Assembly: GCA_017427545.1 (NCBI GenBank)
Contig: JAFRSO010000044.1
Span: 1 to 41,516 of the forward strand
DNA: 41,516 nt
Origin: Selenomonadaceae bacterium
Lineage (GTDB): Bacteria > Bacillota > Negativicutes > Selenomonadales > Selenomonadaceae
Reading direction: 5' to 3'
The notes under the pieces are model-generated. The model saw only the letters and a program-made list of their open reading frames with translations, had not been told where the DNA came from and did not search any database. The position numbers and the translations under genes were made by a program. Shown here piece after piece: positions 23,705-31,909 of the stretch (its first letter is position 1; each line of letters starts with the position of its first letter).

Positions 23705-26200
23705 TTGCAAGTACTTTACAACCTTGCGGCGATACTCGTCGTGATTCTAATTATTCCGGTGTTCATGATTCGTTCAATACGTGAGCGCGGCTTCGTGGAG
23801 CGAATCAAACAGAGTTTCGGATTTTTCCCGAAAGGCGCACTCGATCCTGTTGCGAAAAAAAATTGTATTTGGGTGCACGCAGCGTCAGTCGGTGAGATCG
23901 TGGCGACAAGTCCGCTAATCAAAGAATTTCGCCGCGAATTTCCCAAATCGCCAATCCTAGTTTCGGTCGTGACAACTTCGGGCTACGAAATGGCTAACCG
24001 AATCATCAAGGACGCGGACAGCATAATTTATTTCCCGCTGGATTTACCGTTCGTGTCAGCGGCCGTGTTCAAAAGAATTTTCCCGCGAGTTTTCCTCAAC
24101 GTCGAGACGGAACTTTGGCCGAATTTTTTAAAGGCTGCCAGGGAAAATCATGTGCCGGTTATGATGGTCAACGGGCGAATTTCTGAAAAGAGCGTCAAGC
24201 GTTACAAGTACATGTTTTCGATTTTGCGGGACATGATTTCCACGGTGAAACTTTTCGCAATGGCATCGCCGGTTGACGCGGGATATGTTAAACAGCTCGG
24301 TGCGCCTGAAGAACTCATCACAGTCACGGGCAACACGAAATTTGATCAGACTTATACCGACGTGACGGACGCTCAACGTCAAAAAATTTTGGCGGACATG
24401 GGTTTGACTGACGCTAAGGAAATTTTTTTGGCGGGCAGTACTCATCGCGGCGAAGAAAATTTTGTGCTCAAAGCGTTCAAGGCCATTCGCGAAAATCATC
24501 CTCAAGCCAGGCTCGTCATTGCCCCGCGTGAACTTTTGCGCACTCGTGAAGTCGTCGCACTTTGCAAGGCGGCAGGTTTTACCGTCGGGACTCGCACCGA
24601 ACTTCAGAAGCGTCCGCCCACAAATGAAGATATAATTATCCTTGACACAATCGGCGAACTCGGACAGGTTTACAGCGTCGGCAATGTGATTTACGTCGGC
24701 GGCAGTCTCGTTTCTCACGGCGGTCATAACATTTTAGAGCCGGCTGCTCACGGCAAAGCTATCATCGTCGGCCACCACATGGAAAATTTCAAGGACTTGC
24801 ACGCGCTCTTCAAAAATCGCAACGCCTGTATAACCGTCAACAATGCCGACGAACTTTCTGCGCAGGTCAAAAGGCTTTTCGACGAACCGATTGAGCGTCA
24901 ACGCCTTGAGGAGGAGACGATTAAAATTGTCCACGAAAACCGCGGCGCGTCCCGCAAATCGGCAATCCTCCTGCGACAAATGCTCAACGAATATGAAGCT
25001 AGGGAAAATGCTCGCCGCCTTCGCACGACTGAAAAAATTGAAAACGTTCAAACGTATTTTCTGAAGCTGATTCATGATGAGGAAGTTCGCGGAATTTTTA
25101 CGCCGCTGATAATTTTTGTACTTTATCTCGGCTCGCTGATTTATAAAGGTCTCGTCAATCTGCGACTGCTCGGCTATCAGCTGGGATTTTCGGGTAAAGA
25201 GCGGCTGAAATGTTTCGTGATAAGTTTGGGCAATATCACGGTCGGCGGTACCGGTAAAACTCCAACGGCTCAACGGCTTGCGAAGGAAATTCGCGACATG
25301 GGCTATCGTGTCGTGATTTTGAATCGCGGCTATCGTGCGAAATTTTATGGCGAAGTCGGCATTGTCAGCGACGGAAAAAATTTGAACATGGACGCTCAAG
25401 AGGCCGGTGACGAAGCTTACATGCTCGCAAAACATTTGCCGAACGTCCCGGTTTTGATTGGCGCGCGACGTGCCGTCACAGGTCAATACGCCATTGAAAA
25501 TTTCGGTGCGGAAGTTGTGATTCTCGACGACGGCTATCAACATTGGCAGGTTATTCGCGACTTGGATATTTTGCTGATTGACGCGGTGTCAGTTTTCGGC
25601 AACGGCCATTTACTTCCGCGAGGCACTCTCCGCGAATCAATTTCACATATCAGCCGCGCGGACGTTTGCTTGATGACGAAGGTTGATCAGGCTCGCGAAG
25701 GTTCCTGCGATTTGATTCGTGAAACCGTCCGCAAATATAATTCCACCGCGCAAATTGTCGAGAGTATTCACGATCCGCGTTGCTTGATACCGCTTGCCGA
25801 ATGGTCGATTGATTTGGCGGGCGAAGGTGTCAGCGTCGAGACTATCAGCGGTCGAAAAGTTATGGCGGTTTCAGCTATCGGAAATCCCGCTTCATTTGAA
25901 AGGACGCTGCGTGATTTGGGCGCGGAAATTATTTCGAGTCTTCGCTATCCCGACCACCACGACTACACGATTATGGAAATGGAAGACATTTTGCGGCAAG
26001 CTGATTCGTTCGCGGCGGAAATGATTATCGTCACGGAAAAAGACGCCGTTAAAATTCCCGACGAGGTCGCCAAAGAAAATTGGGATATTCCGATTTACGT
26101 TATCTGCGTCGAAGTTAAATTTCAATCGGGCGCGGAAGAATTCAAAGCCGAGTTGCGTCGACGTTTGGCTGAAAAGATTGGGGCTAGAACTAGCAACTAG
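23705..26200 (+). CDS. waaA-lpxK: Fused Kdo transferase (WaaA) and lipid A 4'-kinase (LpxK)
   Basis: 831 residues. An N-terminal membrane anchor (about 5-22) precedes a WaaA/KdtA glycosyltransferase (to about 425) with WVHAASVGEI (the catalytic-base Glu), ETELWPN, MVNGRISEKS, GNTKFD, GSTHRGEE and the sugar-nucleotide site GGSLVSHGGHNILEPAAHG. After a linker with a second hydrophobic segment, LpxK covers about 455-825: Walker A VGGTGKTPTAQ (GGTGKT 514-519), LNRGYR, GDEAYMLA, ILDDGYQHW, and VTEKDAVKI near the end. The product would add Kdo to lipid IVA and phosphorylate its 4' position at the inner membrane, so the cell makes LPS. TTG start with GGGAG 8-9 bases upstream. The last residues (RTSN) and the stop are encoded by a heptad repeat. 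Confidence 0.93.
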   Translation: MQVLYNLAAILVVILIIPVFMIRSIRERGFVERIKQSFGFFPKGALDPVAKKNCIWVHAASVGEIVATSPLIKEFRREFPKSPILVSVVTTSGYEMANRIIKDADSIIYFPLDLPFVSAAVFKRIFPRVFLNVETELWPNFLKAARENHVPVMMVNGRISEKSVKRYKYMFSILRDMISTVKLFAMASPVDAGYVKQLGAPEELITVTGNTKFDQTYTDVTDAQRQKILADMGLTDAKEIFLAGSTHRGEENFVLKAFKAIRENHPQARLVIAPRELLRTREVVALCKAAGFTVGTRTELQKRPPTNEDIIILDTIGELGQVYSVGNVIYVGGSLVSHGGHNILEPAAHGKAIIVGHHMENFKDLHALFKNRNACITVNNADELSAQVKRLFDEPIERQRLEEETIKIVHENRGASRKSAILLRQMLNEYEARENARRLRTTEKIENVQTYFLKLIHDEEVRGIFTPLIIFVLYLGSLIYKGLVNLRLLGYQLGFSGKERLKCFVISLGNITVGGTGKTPTAQRLAKEIRDMGYRVVILNRGYRAKFYGEVGIVSDGKNLNMDAQEAGDEAYMLAKHLPNVPVLIGARRAVTGQYAIENFGAEVVILDDGYQHWQVIRDLDILLIDAVSVFGNGHLLPRGTLRESISHISRADVCLMTKVDQAREGSCDLIRETVRKYNSTAQIVESIHDPRCLIPLAEWSIDLAGEGVSVETISGRKVMAVSAIGNPASFERTLRDLGAEIISSLRYPDHHDYTIMEMEDILRQADSFAAEMIIVTEKDAVKIPDEVAKENWDIPIYVICVEVKFQSGAEEFKAELRRRLAEKIGARTSN

Positions 26201-26235
26201 CAGCTAGTAGCTAGCAGCTAACAACTAGCAGCTAA
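26184..26235. repeat. Heptanucleotide repeat, GCAGCTA type, overlapping the lpxK end
   Basis: AGAACTA GCAACTA GCAGCTA GTAGCTA GCAGCTA ACAACTA GCAGCTA in exact 7-base register. Its first units encode the last residues and TAG stop of the fusion gene. Confidence 0.85.
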
Positions 26236-26239
26236 CCGC

Positions 26240-26268
26240 TTGCCTTGCCTCCAAAAATTCGCTACAAT
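26240..26268 (+). promoter_or_regulatory. Probable promoter of hisIE
   Basis: TTGCCT (26240-26245), 17 bases, TACAAT (26263-26268), 26 bases before the ATG. The same -35 hexamer, TTGCCT, occurs before hisD. Confidence 0.6.
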
Positions 26269-26294
26269 ATGCGCGTCAAAGGAGGCCTATTTTT

Positions 26295-26993
26295 ATGGAA
26301 ATTGACATCAGCAAGATTAAATTCGACGAGCAAGGACTTGTCCCCGCGATTGTTCAGGAGGAGAGCGGGCAAGTTTTGATGCTCGCCTATATGAATGAAG
26401 AATCGCTCAAGAAAACGATTGAAACGGGCTACACGCATTTTTACAGCCGCAGCCGCCAAACTCTTTGGAAGAAGGGCGAATCCAGCGGCAACGTTCAACA
26501 GGTCAAGGCTCTTTACTACGATTGCGACGGTGATACGCTCCTGGTAAAAGTTCATCAGACGGGCGTTGCTTGTCACACGGGAACTTATTCATGCTTCAGC
26601 GGGCGCAGGCTCGACGAAAATAAAAATCTTCCCGCCGTCATTGAACAGCCGCCCGAAGATTTATCGCTTGTACTCTACGAACTTTACTCCGTCATCAAAG
26701 ACCGCCAGCGTCACCCCGTCGAAGGCTCCTACACCAATTATCTTTTCAACATGGGGCATGACAAGATTTTAAAGAAAGTCGGCGAAGAGGCTGTTGAAAC
26801 TATCATTGCCTCGAAGAATGGTGACCATGATAAAATTCTCTACGAAATGGGCGACTTGTGGTATCACTGCTTAGTTTTGCTGGCGTGGCATGCCATTAAG
26901 CCCGAAGAACTTTTTGCCGAGTTGATGAATCGTCGTAAGGGCGGCAAGTATCATAAGTTTACCGGCAAGACCGGTGAGCGTCCCGCTGATTGA
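26295..26993 (+). CDS. hisIE: Bifunctional phosphoribosyl-AMP cyclohydrolase / phosphoribosyl-ATP pyrophosphatase
   Basis: Steps two and three of histidine synthesis on one 232-residue chain. The HisI part (1-115) shows [26 protein letters not shown], the metal-binding YYDCDGD and the catalytic [12 protein letters not shown]. The HisE part (about 123-215) shows [30 protein letters not shown] and [14 protein letters not shown], with the Glu/Asp metal ligands of all-alpha NTP pyrophosphatases. AAAGGAGG lies 9 bases before the ATG. It stands alone with its own promoter; other his genes except hisD are not in the window. Confidence 0.96.
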   Translation: MEIDISKIKFDEQGLVPAIVQEESGQVLMLAYMNEESLKKTIETGYTHFYSRSRQTLWKKGESSGNVQQVKALYYDCDGDTLLVKVHQTGVACHTGTYSCFSGRRLDENKNLPAVIEQPPEDLSLVLYELYSVIKDRQRHPVEGSYTNYLFNMGHDKILKKVGEEAVETIIASKNGDHDKILYEMGDLWYHCLVLLAWHAIKPEELFAELMNRRKGGKYHKFTGKTGERPAD

Positions 26994-27065
26994 GTTAGGA
27001 GTTTAAATCCGGGCTGTGTTGAATAACTATTTCGCAGCGTTTAAAGCTACTTTGTGTTTATTGAA

Positions 27066-27180
27066 CTACTTTTTCTTTGCGCGTCCATTTAGCGGGAGAG
27101 CTGTTAGCTAGTAGCTGGTAGCTAGAAGCTAAGAAGCTTCCTGCGTCGTGGTCGCGGCGGCCGTCATCCATGACGGCCTC
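27066..27180 (-). repeat. Structured intergenic element, copy A (degraded)
   Basis: Lies in inverted orientation relative to copies B (31652) and C (41323). Keeps the outer arm matching CTACTTTTTCTTTGC (27066-27086) and the core GAGGCCGTCA...GACCACGACGCAGG (27136-27180, minus strand). The hairpin GGCCGTCA/TGACGGCC is intact, with a changed loop. The middle is lost and replaced by a TAGC-type heptad block at about 27099-27139. Confidence 0.7.
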
Positions 27181-27223
27181 TAAAGTAAACACCTCCCGGT
27201 TCCTTAAGGATTAGGAATCCGAA

Positions 27224-28018
27224 ATGAAAAAATTTTTTCTGATTGCGCTGATGATTATCGGACTGGGCTTTTATCATTCGCAGGCTCAAACCGTCGACGA
27301 AATTTCTGCCATCTCCGAAGGTCCGAAAATTTTGGTGCTCAATTATCATCAAATCGACAACAAAGCCAATCCGCTTGCAGTGTCGCCCGCCAACTTTGAA
27401 ACGCAGATGAAATTTCTCGTCGACAGCGGCTGTATCACGATAACGCCCGACGAACTTTACGCGGGGATTAACGGCGAGATTGAATTGCCGCCCAAGCCCG
27501 TGCTTATCACTTTCGACGACGGCTACATTGACAACTACACAAACGCCTTTCCGATTCTCAAGAAGTACAACCTCAAGGCGACGATTTTTATTATCCCCGC
27601 CTTCACGAGCGTTTATCCCGGCTACATGACGTGGGATCAGCTCAAGGAATTGGAAGCTAACGGCGTGACGATTGAATCTCACACGCTCACGCATCCTAAG
27701 CTTGAGGAATTGCCTGACGATGAAATTCGTACCGAGCTGCTCAACTCGAAAAATTTACTTGAGGAAAATTTAGGGCACCCGATAGAATTTGTAGCTTATC
27801 CGACCGGCACTTACAACTTGCACATTGCCGGTATCGCGCAGGATGTCGGCTACAAGGGCGCGTTCACGATTAAATACGGTGTCGTGGACAGGGGCAGTAA
27901 TTTTTTCGCATTGGAGCGCGTCCCGATTTTCAACACTGCTCAAAACACCATGAAAGATTTTTACGAGCGCATTGCCTGGCGACAGAGTTTTGAAGAATTT
28001 GGCTGGACAAAAAAATGA
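27224..28018 (+). CDS. Secreted polysaccharide deacetylase (NodB fold)
   Basis: 264 residues with a signal peptide (about 1-21, ending SQAQ). The NodB domain (PF01522) covers about 90-220: LITFDDGY with the catalytic Asp-Asp, ESHTLTHPKL with the zinc His-x3-His, AYPTGTYN, and a C-terminal strand RVPIF. Similar to PgaB/IcaB-type N-deacetylases acting on exopolysaccharide or peptidoglycan outside the inner membrane. The 230-base gap upstream holds element copy A and heptads rather than a clear promoter. It converges on a glycosyltransferase gene with only 3 bases between stops. Confidence 0.88.
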   Translation: MKKFFLIALMIIGLGFYHSQAQTVDEISAISEGPKILVLNYHQIDNKANPLAVSPANFETQMKFLVDSGCITITPDELYAGINGEIELPPKPVLITFDDGYIDNYTNAFPILKKYNLKATIFIIPAFTSVYPGYMTWDQLKELEANGVTIESHTLTHPKLEELPDDEIRTELLNSKNLLEENLGHPIEFVAYPTGTYNLHIAGIAQDVGYKGAFTIKYGVVDRGSNFFALERVPIFNTAQNTMKDFYERIAWRQSFEEFGWTKK

Positions 28019-28021
28019 GGC

Positions 28022-28873
28022 TCAAGAGAGCCTGCCGATACGATAGCCGAGAAATTTTGCGGCGTCCCTGAAGATTGCTCCGACGCAATCGAGGGGATTT
28101 TTTTTTGCCAACATGGAAAGTTTCATCAAGACGAATTTTTTGCCGGCACCTTCAGCCGAACCGAAAGTTTCACGAATCCAACTTTCTTGCGCGTGAAATT
28201 TTCCAATCTGAACGTAGCGTCGAAACTCCTGCGCGGCCGTGTAATTGTGCGAGTGAAAAACTTGCGCGTCCGCCGCATAAAAAATTTTCCAACCGTCCAT
28301 CAACATTTTAGCCGCAACGTACATGTCCTCACAAAGCGGCACATTCTTCGGGAAGCCTCCGACATTTTGCAGAGCCTCAACGCGATACGCCGCAAATGAA
28401 TTTGACGCGAACGCCGTTTTCAGTCCGAAAATTTTTCTGTCGTCGAAGGAGCGCAACTGACTTTCCGGCGGATAATTGAATGCTCGCAAAATCGCCGCCT
28501 CATTCGTCGCGTTATCATGCGGGAGCTGTCGACCGTAACTCATGCCGACCGATTTATCTTCGTCGAAAATTTTTACCAGCCTTGCAAGTGAATCGTCGTC
28601 CTTTAGCAAAACGTCCTGCGTCAAGAAAATTATCACGTCGAGCGGCAAAATTTTTTCCAACGCAAGCTGCCGCGTCGCTCCATGATTGAAAGTTTTTCGC
28701 GGGATTATTAAAACTTCCAGCCCGAATTTTTTCGCAAGCTCAACAGTGCCGTCCGCCGATTCAGAATCCACGATTAATTTTTTCGTCGGGAGAGTTTGCG
28801 CCGCAATTTGTTCGAGTAATTTTTGGAATTGTCCGCCCGCGTTTAGCGTCGGGATTATCAAGCCGCAAGTCAT
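28022..28873 (-). CDS. Family 2 glycosyltransferase (rhamnosyltransferase-like)
   Basis: 283 residues with a GT-A fold: CGLIIPTLNAGGQF at the start, VDSESADGTVELA for nucleotide-sugar binding, FLTQDVL as the DxD-equivalent strand, FASNSFAAYR and FPKNVPLCEDMYVA with the catalytic acidic pair (ED). No transmembrane helices, so a cytoplasmic enzyme adding a sugar to a lipid-linked surface glycan is likely. ATG 28873 is chosen over a TTG three bases earlier: it overlaps the stop of the upstream diguanylate cyclase (TGATG), indicating translational coupling. The acceptor is unknown. Confidence 0.85.
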   Translation of the reverse strand: MTCGLIIPTLNAGGQFQKLLEQIAAQTLPTKKLIVDSESADGTVELAKKFGLEVLIIPRKTFNHGATRQLALEKILPLDVIIFLTQDVLLKDDDSLARLVKIFDEDKSVGMSYGRQLPHDNATNEAAILRAFNYPPESQLRSFDDRKIFGLKTAFASNSFAAYRVEALQNVGGFPKNVPLCEDMYVAAKMLMDGWKIFYAADAQVFHSHNYTAAQEFRRYVQIGKFHAQESWIRETFGSAEGAGKKFVLMKLSMLAKKNPLDCVGAIFRDAAKFLGYRIGRLS

Positions 28874-30822
28874 CAATCTTTCCTAACCGCCTTCATCGCC
28901 AATTTATTTTTGTACATGTCGGCATCAGCCCGCTTGAAAACTTCTTCCGCACTTTTATCGGAATTTTCATCGTAATAGGCAACGCCGACTGCCGCCGAAA
29001 CTTTTTCCCAAGGCTCCAGCTTTTTATCACGCTGCAGACGTTTAACCGTGCCTCGGAATTTTTCGACAAGCTCCGCACTCTTTGCAAGATTTTCACCGTC
29101 AAGAACAGCAACAAATTCATCGCCGCCAATCCGATAAACATTCTCCTCGCCGAAAATTTCGCAGGCCAGCTTGCCGGCGTTAATCAGATAAATATTCCCG
29201 TACTCGTGGCCGTAAGTGTCGTTGACGCGCTTAAGATAATTCACGTCGACCATCACGATACAAAATTCCGCGTGACCTTTGGCAATGGCGGCGTCGAAGT
29301 CTGAAGTTTTTTTGGCGTAAGCAGTTTTATTTTTAAGCCCCGTCAGCGAATCGGTGTGAGCAAGTTTATCCATAACGGCGACTTCGATTTTTGCCTTGCG
29401 CAGATTTTCAAAGTAGTGCATGCTGTCGGCAGTCGTCTTGAGGAAGGCGGAGTAAAGATTTTCAATTTCGTCATGCGTCCTAATGTCCAAGCTCCTCATG
29501 CGTTCGATATTTTTTTCGCGAGCCGTTTCGCTGTCATAAGCAAAATTTCTGGCGCAATAAGCCATCGTGTTGACGGGCAAAATTATATTGTTCTCAATGA
29601 AAAGCAAGACGAGTACGAAAATTAAAATGACTGCGCCTGAGAAAAGTGCAATGACTTTGGTGATAAACATTCTGCCGTAGTCGTTGAGAATCTCCATTGA
29701 AAAATCTATTCCCGCGTAGCAAACGCATTTGCCGGTACTGCTGTAAACGGGCTTGTAAATCGTCAGCAAGTTGCCGTATTTGTCGTTGTTGATAATCGGT
29801 CTGATAGGTCTTCCGGCTAGTAAGTCGGGTAAAAGTTCCTCAAAAGATTCGTCGAACTCTTCAACAGAACCCGGCTCGGACGCTTCAATCGTGGGCGTAT
29901 CCAAATCAAAGACGACGTGGCAACCGTCCTCCATGATTTTGTAAACGTACAGAAATTTTATATCGGAATTGCTCGCGCGGATTTTGTAAAGCTCCCGCTC
30001 AACTTCCTTGTAACCTTCCGCCTGATAGCCTTTTTCCAAAAATTCGTCTACGCGCTTTGGATTGATTTCATTGACGACCATTGAAATTATCCCGTCAGCA
30101 ATCCTCTGGCGGTCTTCGATAATTGAATCCTGGTAAATCGTGTAGCTTATGGCGGAGATAAAAATTGCTACGAACAGCGTTATTGACATGAGGTTGAACA
30201 GCATTTTCGTCCGCAATGAGGAAACAAATTTACTGTTCGCGCTAATGGCCTTCTGCATTTCCGATGACACCGGAGCTTGCATTCTGCCCAGCGATTTAAA
30301 GTTCTCTTTGATGTCGGGCGGAATAAATTTCAGCGCAATAAAAGCAGTTATAATCGCCGAAGCTTTATCGGGCAGTTCTGCATAAAAATGTTCCATGAAA
30401 TGTTCCCAAATTTTTGGCAGATATTCCCATGAGCCGAGCGCGTTGGAAATTCTCAACATGTCCTCGATAATCGTGCCGTTAATGCTCGTGAGTAAAACTG
30501 ACGCGGGAATTACCCATAAAACTTTCGGGAATTTGTCGTAATAACCTTTGCTCGCCAGAAAAGCCGTCAATACTGCAAGCAAAACGCTGACCATGCCGTA
30601 AAAAATTTCTTCCGTGTCGAAGAGTGCGCCAAGTAAATTCGTGGAGAATCCGACGACAATTCCCGGTACATATCCGCCGAGTGCCGCAATTAAAATCGTG
30701 CCAATCGTGTCGAGGTAAATCGACAGGTTGAAAGTCTTCGTGATGATGACGCCGACGACGTTCAAAATTACTCCCGCCGCACAAATCGACATGAGCTTTA
30801 TAAAAGTTCTGTATGCTTTCAT
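28873..30822 (-). CDS. Membrane-bound diguanylate cyclase (GGDEF), paralogue of the 20487 gene
   Basis: 649 residues with the same plan as the gene at 20487: N-terminal multi-helix region with LYLDTIGTILIAALGGYVPG (similar to ECF S-component/MASE sensors), an extracytoplasmic Cache-like sensor (about 245-400) ending LTIYKPVYSSTGKCVCYAGI, a helix, a HAMP-like segment (RSLDIRTHDEIENLY) and a GGDEF domain with intact GGDEF at 566-570. No RxxD inhibitory site is evident. ATG 30822 has GAAGGG upstream. It is co-translated with the glycosyltransferase that follows, which suggests c-di-GMP signalling linked to surface polysaccharide. Confidence 0.88.
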   Translation of the reverse strand: MKAYRTFIKLMSICAAGVILNVVGVIITKTFNLSIYLDTIGTILIAALGGYVPGIVVGFSTNLLGALFDTEEIFYGMVSVLLAVLTAFLASKGYYDKFPKVLWVIPASVLLTSINGTIIEDMLRISNALGSWEYLPKIWEHFMEHFYAELPDKASAIITAFIALKFIPPDIKENFKSLGRMQAPVSSEMQKAISANSKFVSSLRTKMLFNLMSITLFVAIFISAISYTIYQDSIIEDRQRIADGIISMVVNEINPKRVDEFLEKGYQAEGYKEVERELYKIRASNSDIKFLYVYKIMEDGCHVVFDLDTPTIEASEPGSVEEFDESFEELLPDLLAGRPIRPIINNDKYGNLLTIYKPVYSSTGKCVCYAGIDFSMEILNDYGRMFITKVIALFSGAVILIFVLVLLFIENNIILPVNTMAYCARNFAYDSETAREKNIERMRSLDIRTHDEIENLYSAFLKTTADSMHYFENLRKAKIEVAVMDKLAHTDSLTGLKNKTAYAKKTSDFDAAIAKGHAEFCIVMVDVNYLKRVNDTYGHEYGNIYLINAGKLACEIFGEENVYRIGGDEFVAVLDGENLAKSAELVEKFRGTVKRLQRDKKLEPWEKVSAAVGVAYYDENSDKSAEEVFKRADADMYKNKLAMKAVRKD

Positions 30823-30857
30823 TGTAAAACTTTGCCCTTCAAAAAATTTTTAGGCGA

Positions 30858-30866
30858 ATTATATCA
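30858..30866 (-). promoter_or_regulatory. Extended -10 promoter TGATATAAT (minus strand)
   Basis: Exact TGATATAAT on the minus strand, 35 bases before the diguanylate cyclase start. Divergent from the cmk promoter, with a heptad array between. Confidence 0.7.
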
Positions 30867-30870
30867 GAAA

Positions 30871-30907
30871 AAGGAACAAGGAACAAGGAACTAGGAACTA
30901 GCAGCTA
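30871..30907. repeat. Heptanucleotide repeat between divergent promoters
   Basis: AAGGAAC three times, then TAGGAAC and TAGCAGC, 7-base period. Here the GGAAC and GCAGC unit types adjoin in one array, which links the two types into one family. Confidence 0.75.
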
Positions 30908-30936
30908 AAATCGGCATTGCAAAAAATTTTTCGCGG

Positions 30937-30945
30937 TGATATAAC
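30937..30945 (+). promoter_or_regulatory. Extended -10 promoter TGATATAAC (cmk)
   Basis: TG, one base, TATAAC, 29 bases before the cmk ATG; AAAAAATTTTT lies directly upstream. Confidence 0.6.
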
Positions 30946-30974
30946 TAGCTCAAAAGTCAAAAGGAGAATTTCAC

Positions 30975-31634
30975 ATGAAAAAAATTATTGCGGTTGACGG
31001 GCCGGCCGGTGCGGGCAAAAGTACAGTCTCAAAAATCGTGGCGGCGCGACTCGGATACACTTACATTGATACCGGCGCAATGTATCGGGCGGTTGCGCTG
31101 AAATGCAATGAGGAATTAGGAATTAGGAATGAGGAATTGACGGAGGAATTGATAGTCAAGGTTGCTTCGGACATTGACATCAGGCTTGACGAGGCGGCCA
31201 GAGTTTTTCTTGACGGTCGCGAAGTCACGAAAGAAATTCGTACACCCGAAGTAAGTCGCGGGGCGTCGGACGTTGCAAAGGTCGGTTTCGTCAGGAAAAA
31301 ATTAACGGAACTTCAGCGGGCAATGGCGGCTCAAGGTTCGGTGATAATGGACGGTCGCGACATCGGCACGCAGGTTTTGCCGAACGCTGACTTGAAAATT
31401 TTCTTGACGGCATCAGTTGAGGAGCGGGCGCGTCGACGCTTTGAAGAGTTGAAGTCAAAAGGATTCGCTGCGGATTTTGCGCAAATTCAAAAGGAAATTT
31501 CTCTGCGCGATAAACAAGATTCCGAACGAGAAATTGCGCCGCTCGCCAAAGCTGAAGATGCCGTACTTTTGGACACAACGCACTTGACGATTGAACAAGT
31601 TGTGGAAGAAATTTTGCGGCTCGCTCAAGCATAA
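30975..31634 (+). CDS. cmk: Cytidylate kinase
   Basis: Phosphorylates CMP and dCMP. 219 residues with Walker A GPAGAGKST (9-17), DTGAMYRAVAL (32-42), a GRDIGTQVLP stretch with the nucleotide-binding Asp/Arg, and FLTASVEERARRR at the lid. Between DTGAMYRAVAL and the DIDIRL strand, residues about 45-57 (NEELGIRNEELTE) are encoded by a 7-base repeat array identical in style to the intergenic repeats, apparently replacing a surface loop without breaking the frame. AAGGAGAA precedes the ATG. The structured element B follows the stop. Confidence 0.93.
   Translation: MKKIIAVDGPAGAGKSTVSKIVAARLGYTYIDTGAMYRAVALKCNEELGIRNEELTEELIVKVASDIDIRLDEAARVFLDGREVTKEIRTPEVSRGASDVAKVGFVRKKLTELQRAMAAQGSVIMDGRDIGTQVLPNADLKIFLTASVEERARRRFEELKSKGFAADFAQIQKEISLRDKQDSEREIAPLAKAEDAVLLDTTHLTIEQVVEEILRLAQA
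31107..31139 (+). repeat. In-frame heptanucleotide repeat inside cmk
   Basis: AATGAGG AATTAGG AATTAGG AATGAGG AATT, 7-base period, encoding NEELGIRNEEL. The units match the purine arms of the intergenic elements. Confidence 0.85.
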
Positions 31635-31651
31635 AAATTTTTTATGATTTC

Positions 31652-31817
31652 GAGGCCGTCAAGGATGACGGCCGCCGCGACCACGACGCAGGATTGCGTC
31701 GTTAGCGGCACTCTAGGCTTCGGGTTATCTCAACATTAAAGTCACGAGCGGTCAACGCCCCTGCGAGGTGCCTTTTCTTTTTGCTACTTTTTCTTTGGGC
31801 ACGCAAAGAAAAAGTAG
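31652..31817 (+). repeat. Structured intergenic element, copy B
   Basis: About 166 bp between cmk and fruK. Three hairpins: GGCCGTCA/TGACGGCC (31654-31673), CGACGCA/TGCGTCG (31684-31701), and a perfect 14-base-pair inverted repeat CTACTTTTTCTTTG/CAAAGAAAAAGTAG (31784-31817). Copy C at 41323 matches its first 60 and last 70 bases. No ORF is conserved. Confidence 0.85.
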
Positions 31818-31861
31818 ATCTAAACTCAAGCATAAAAATTTTTCAAACCCCTGAAGTTACC

Positions 31862-31890
31862 TTGAAATGTAATTACTGCTGTTGTATAAT
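31862..31890 (+). promoter_or_regulatory. Sigma-70 promoter of the fructose operon
   Basis: TTGAAA (31862-31867), 17-base spacer, TATAAT (31885-31890). 43 bases before the fruK ATG. Confidence 0.8.
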
Positions 31891-31895
31891 CACGT

Positions 31896-31909
31896 TTGAA
31901 AATTTTCAA
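31896..31909. promoter_or_regulatory. Perfect 14-base palindrome overlapping the transcription start, candidate operator
   Basis: TTGAAAATTTTCAA directly after the -10 of fruK. Its position over the likely start site fits a repressor such as a FruR/DeoR-type regulator, but AAAATTTT is common in this genome and no regulator gene is adjacent. Confidence 0.4.

Noticed and set aside
26994..27223. Hidden gene in the 230-base gap before the deacetylase
   Set aside because: No ORF with a ribosome site; the gap is explained by structured element copy A and heptad units.
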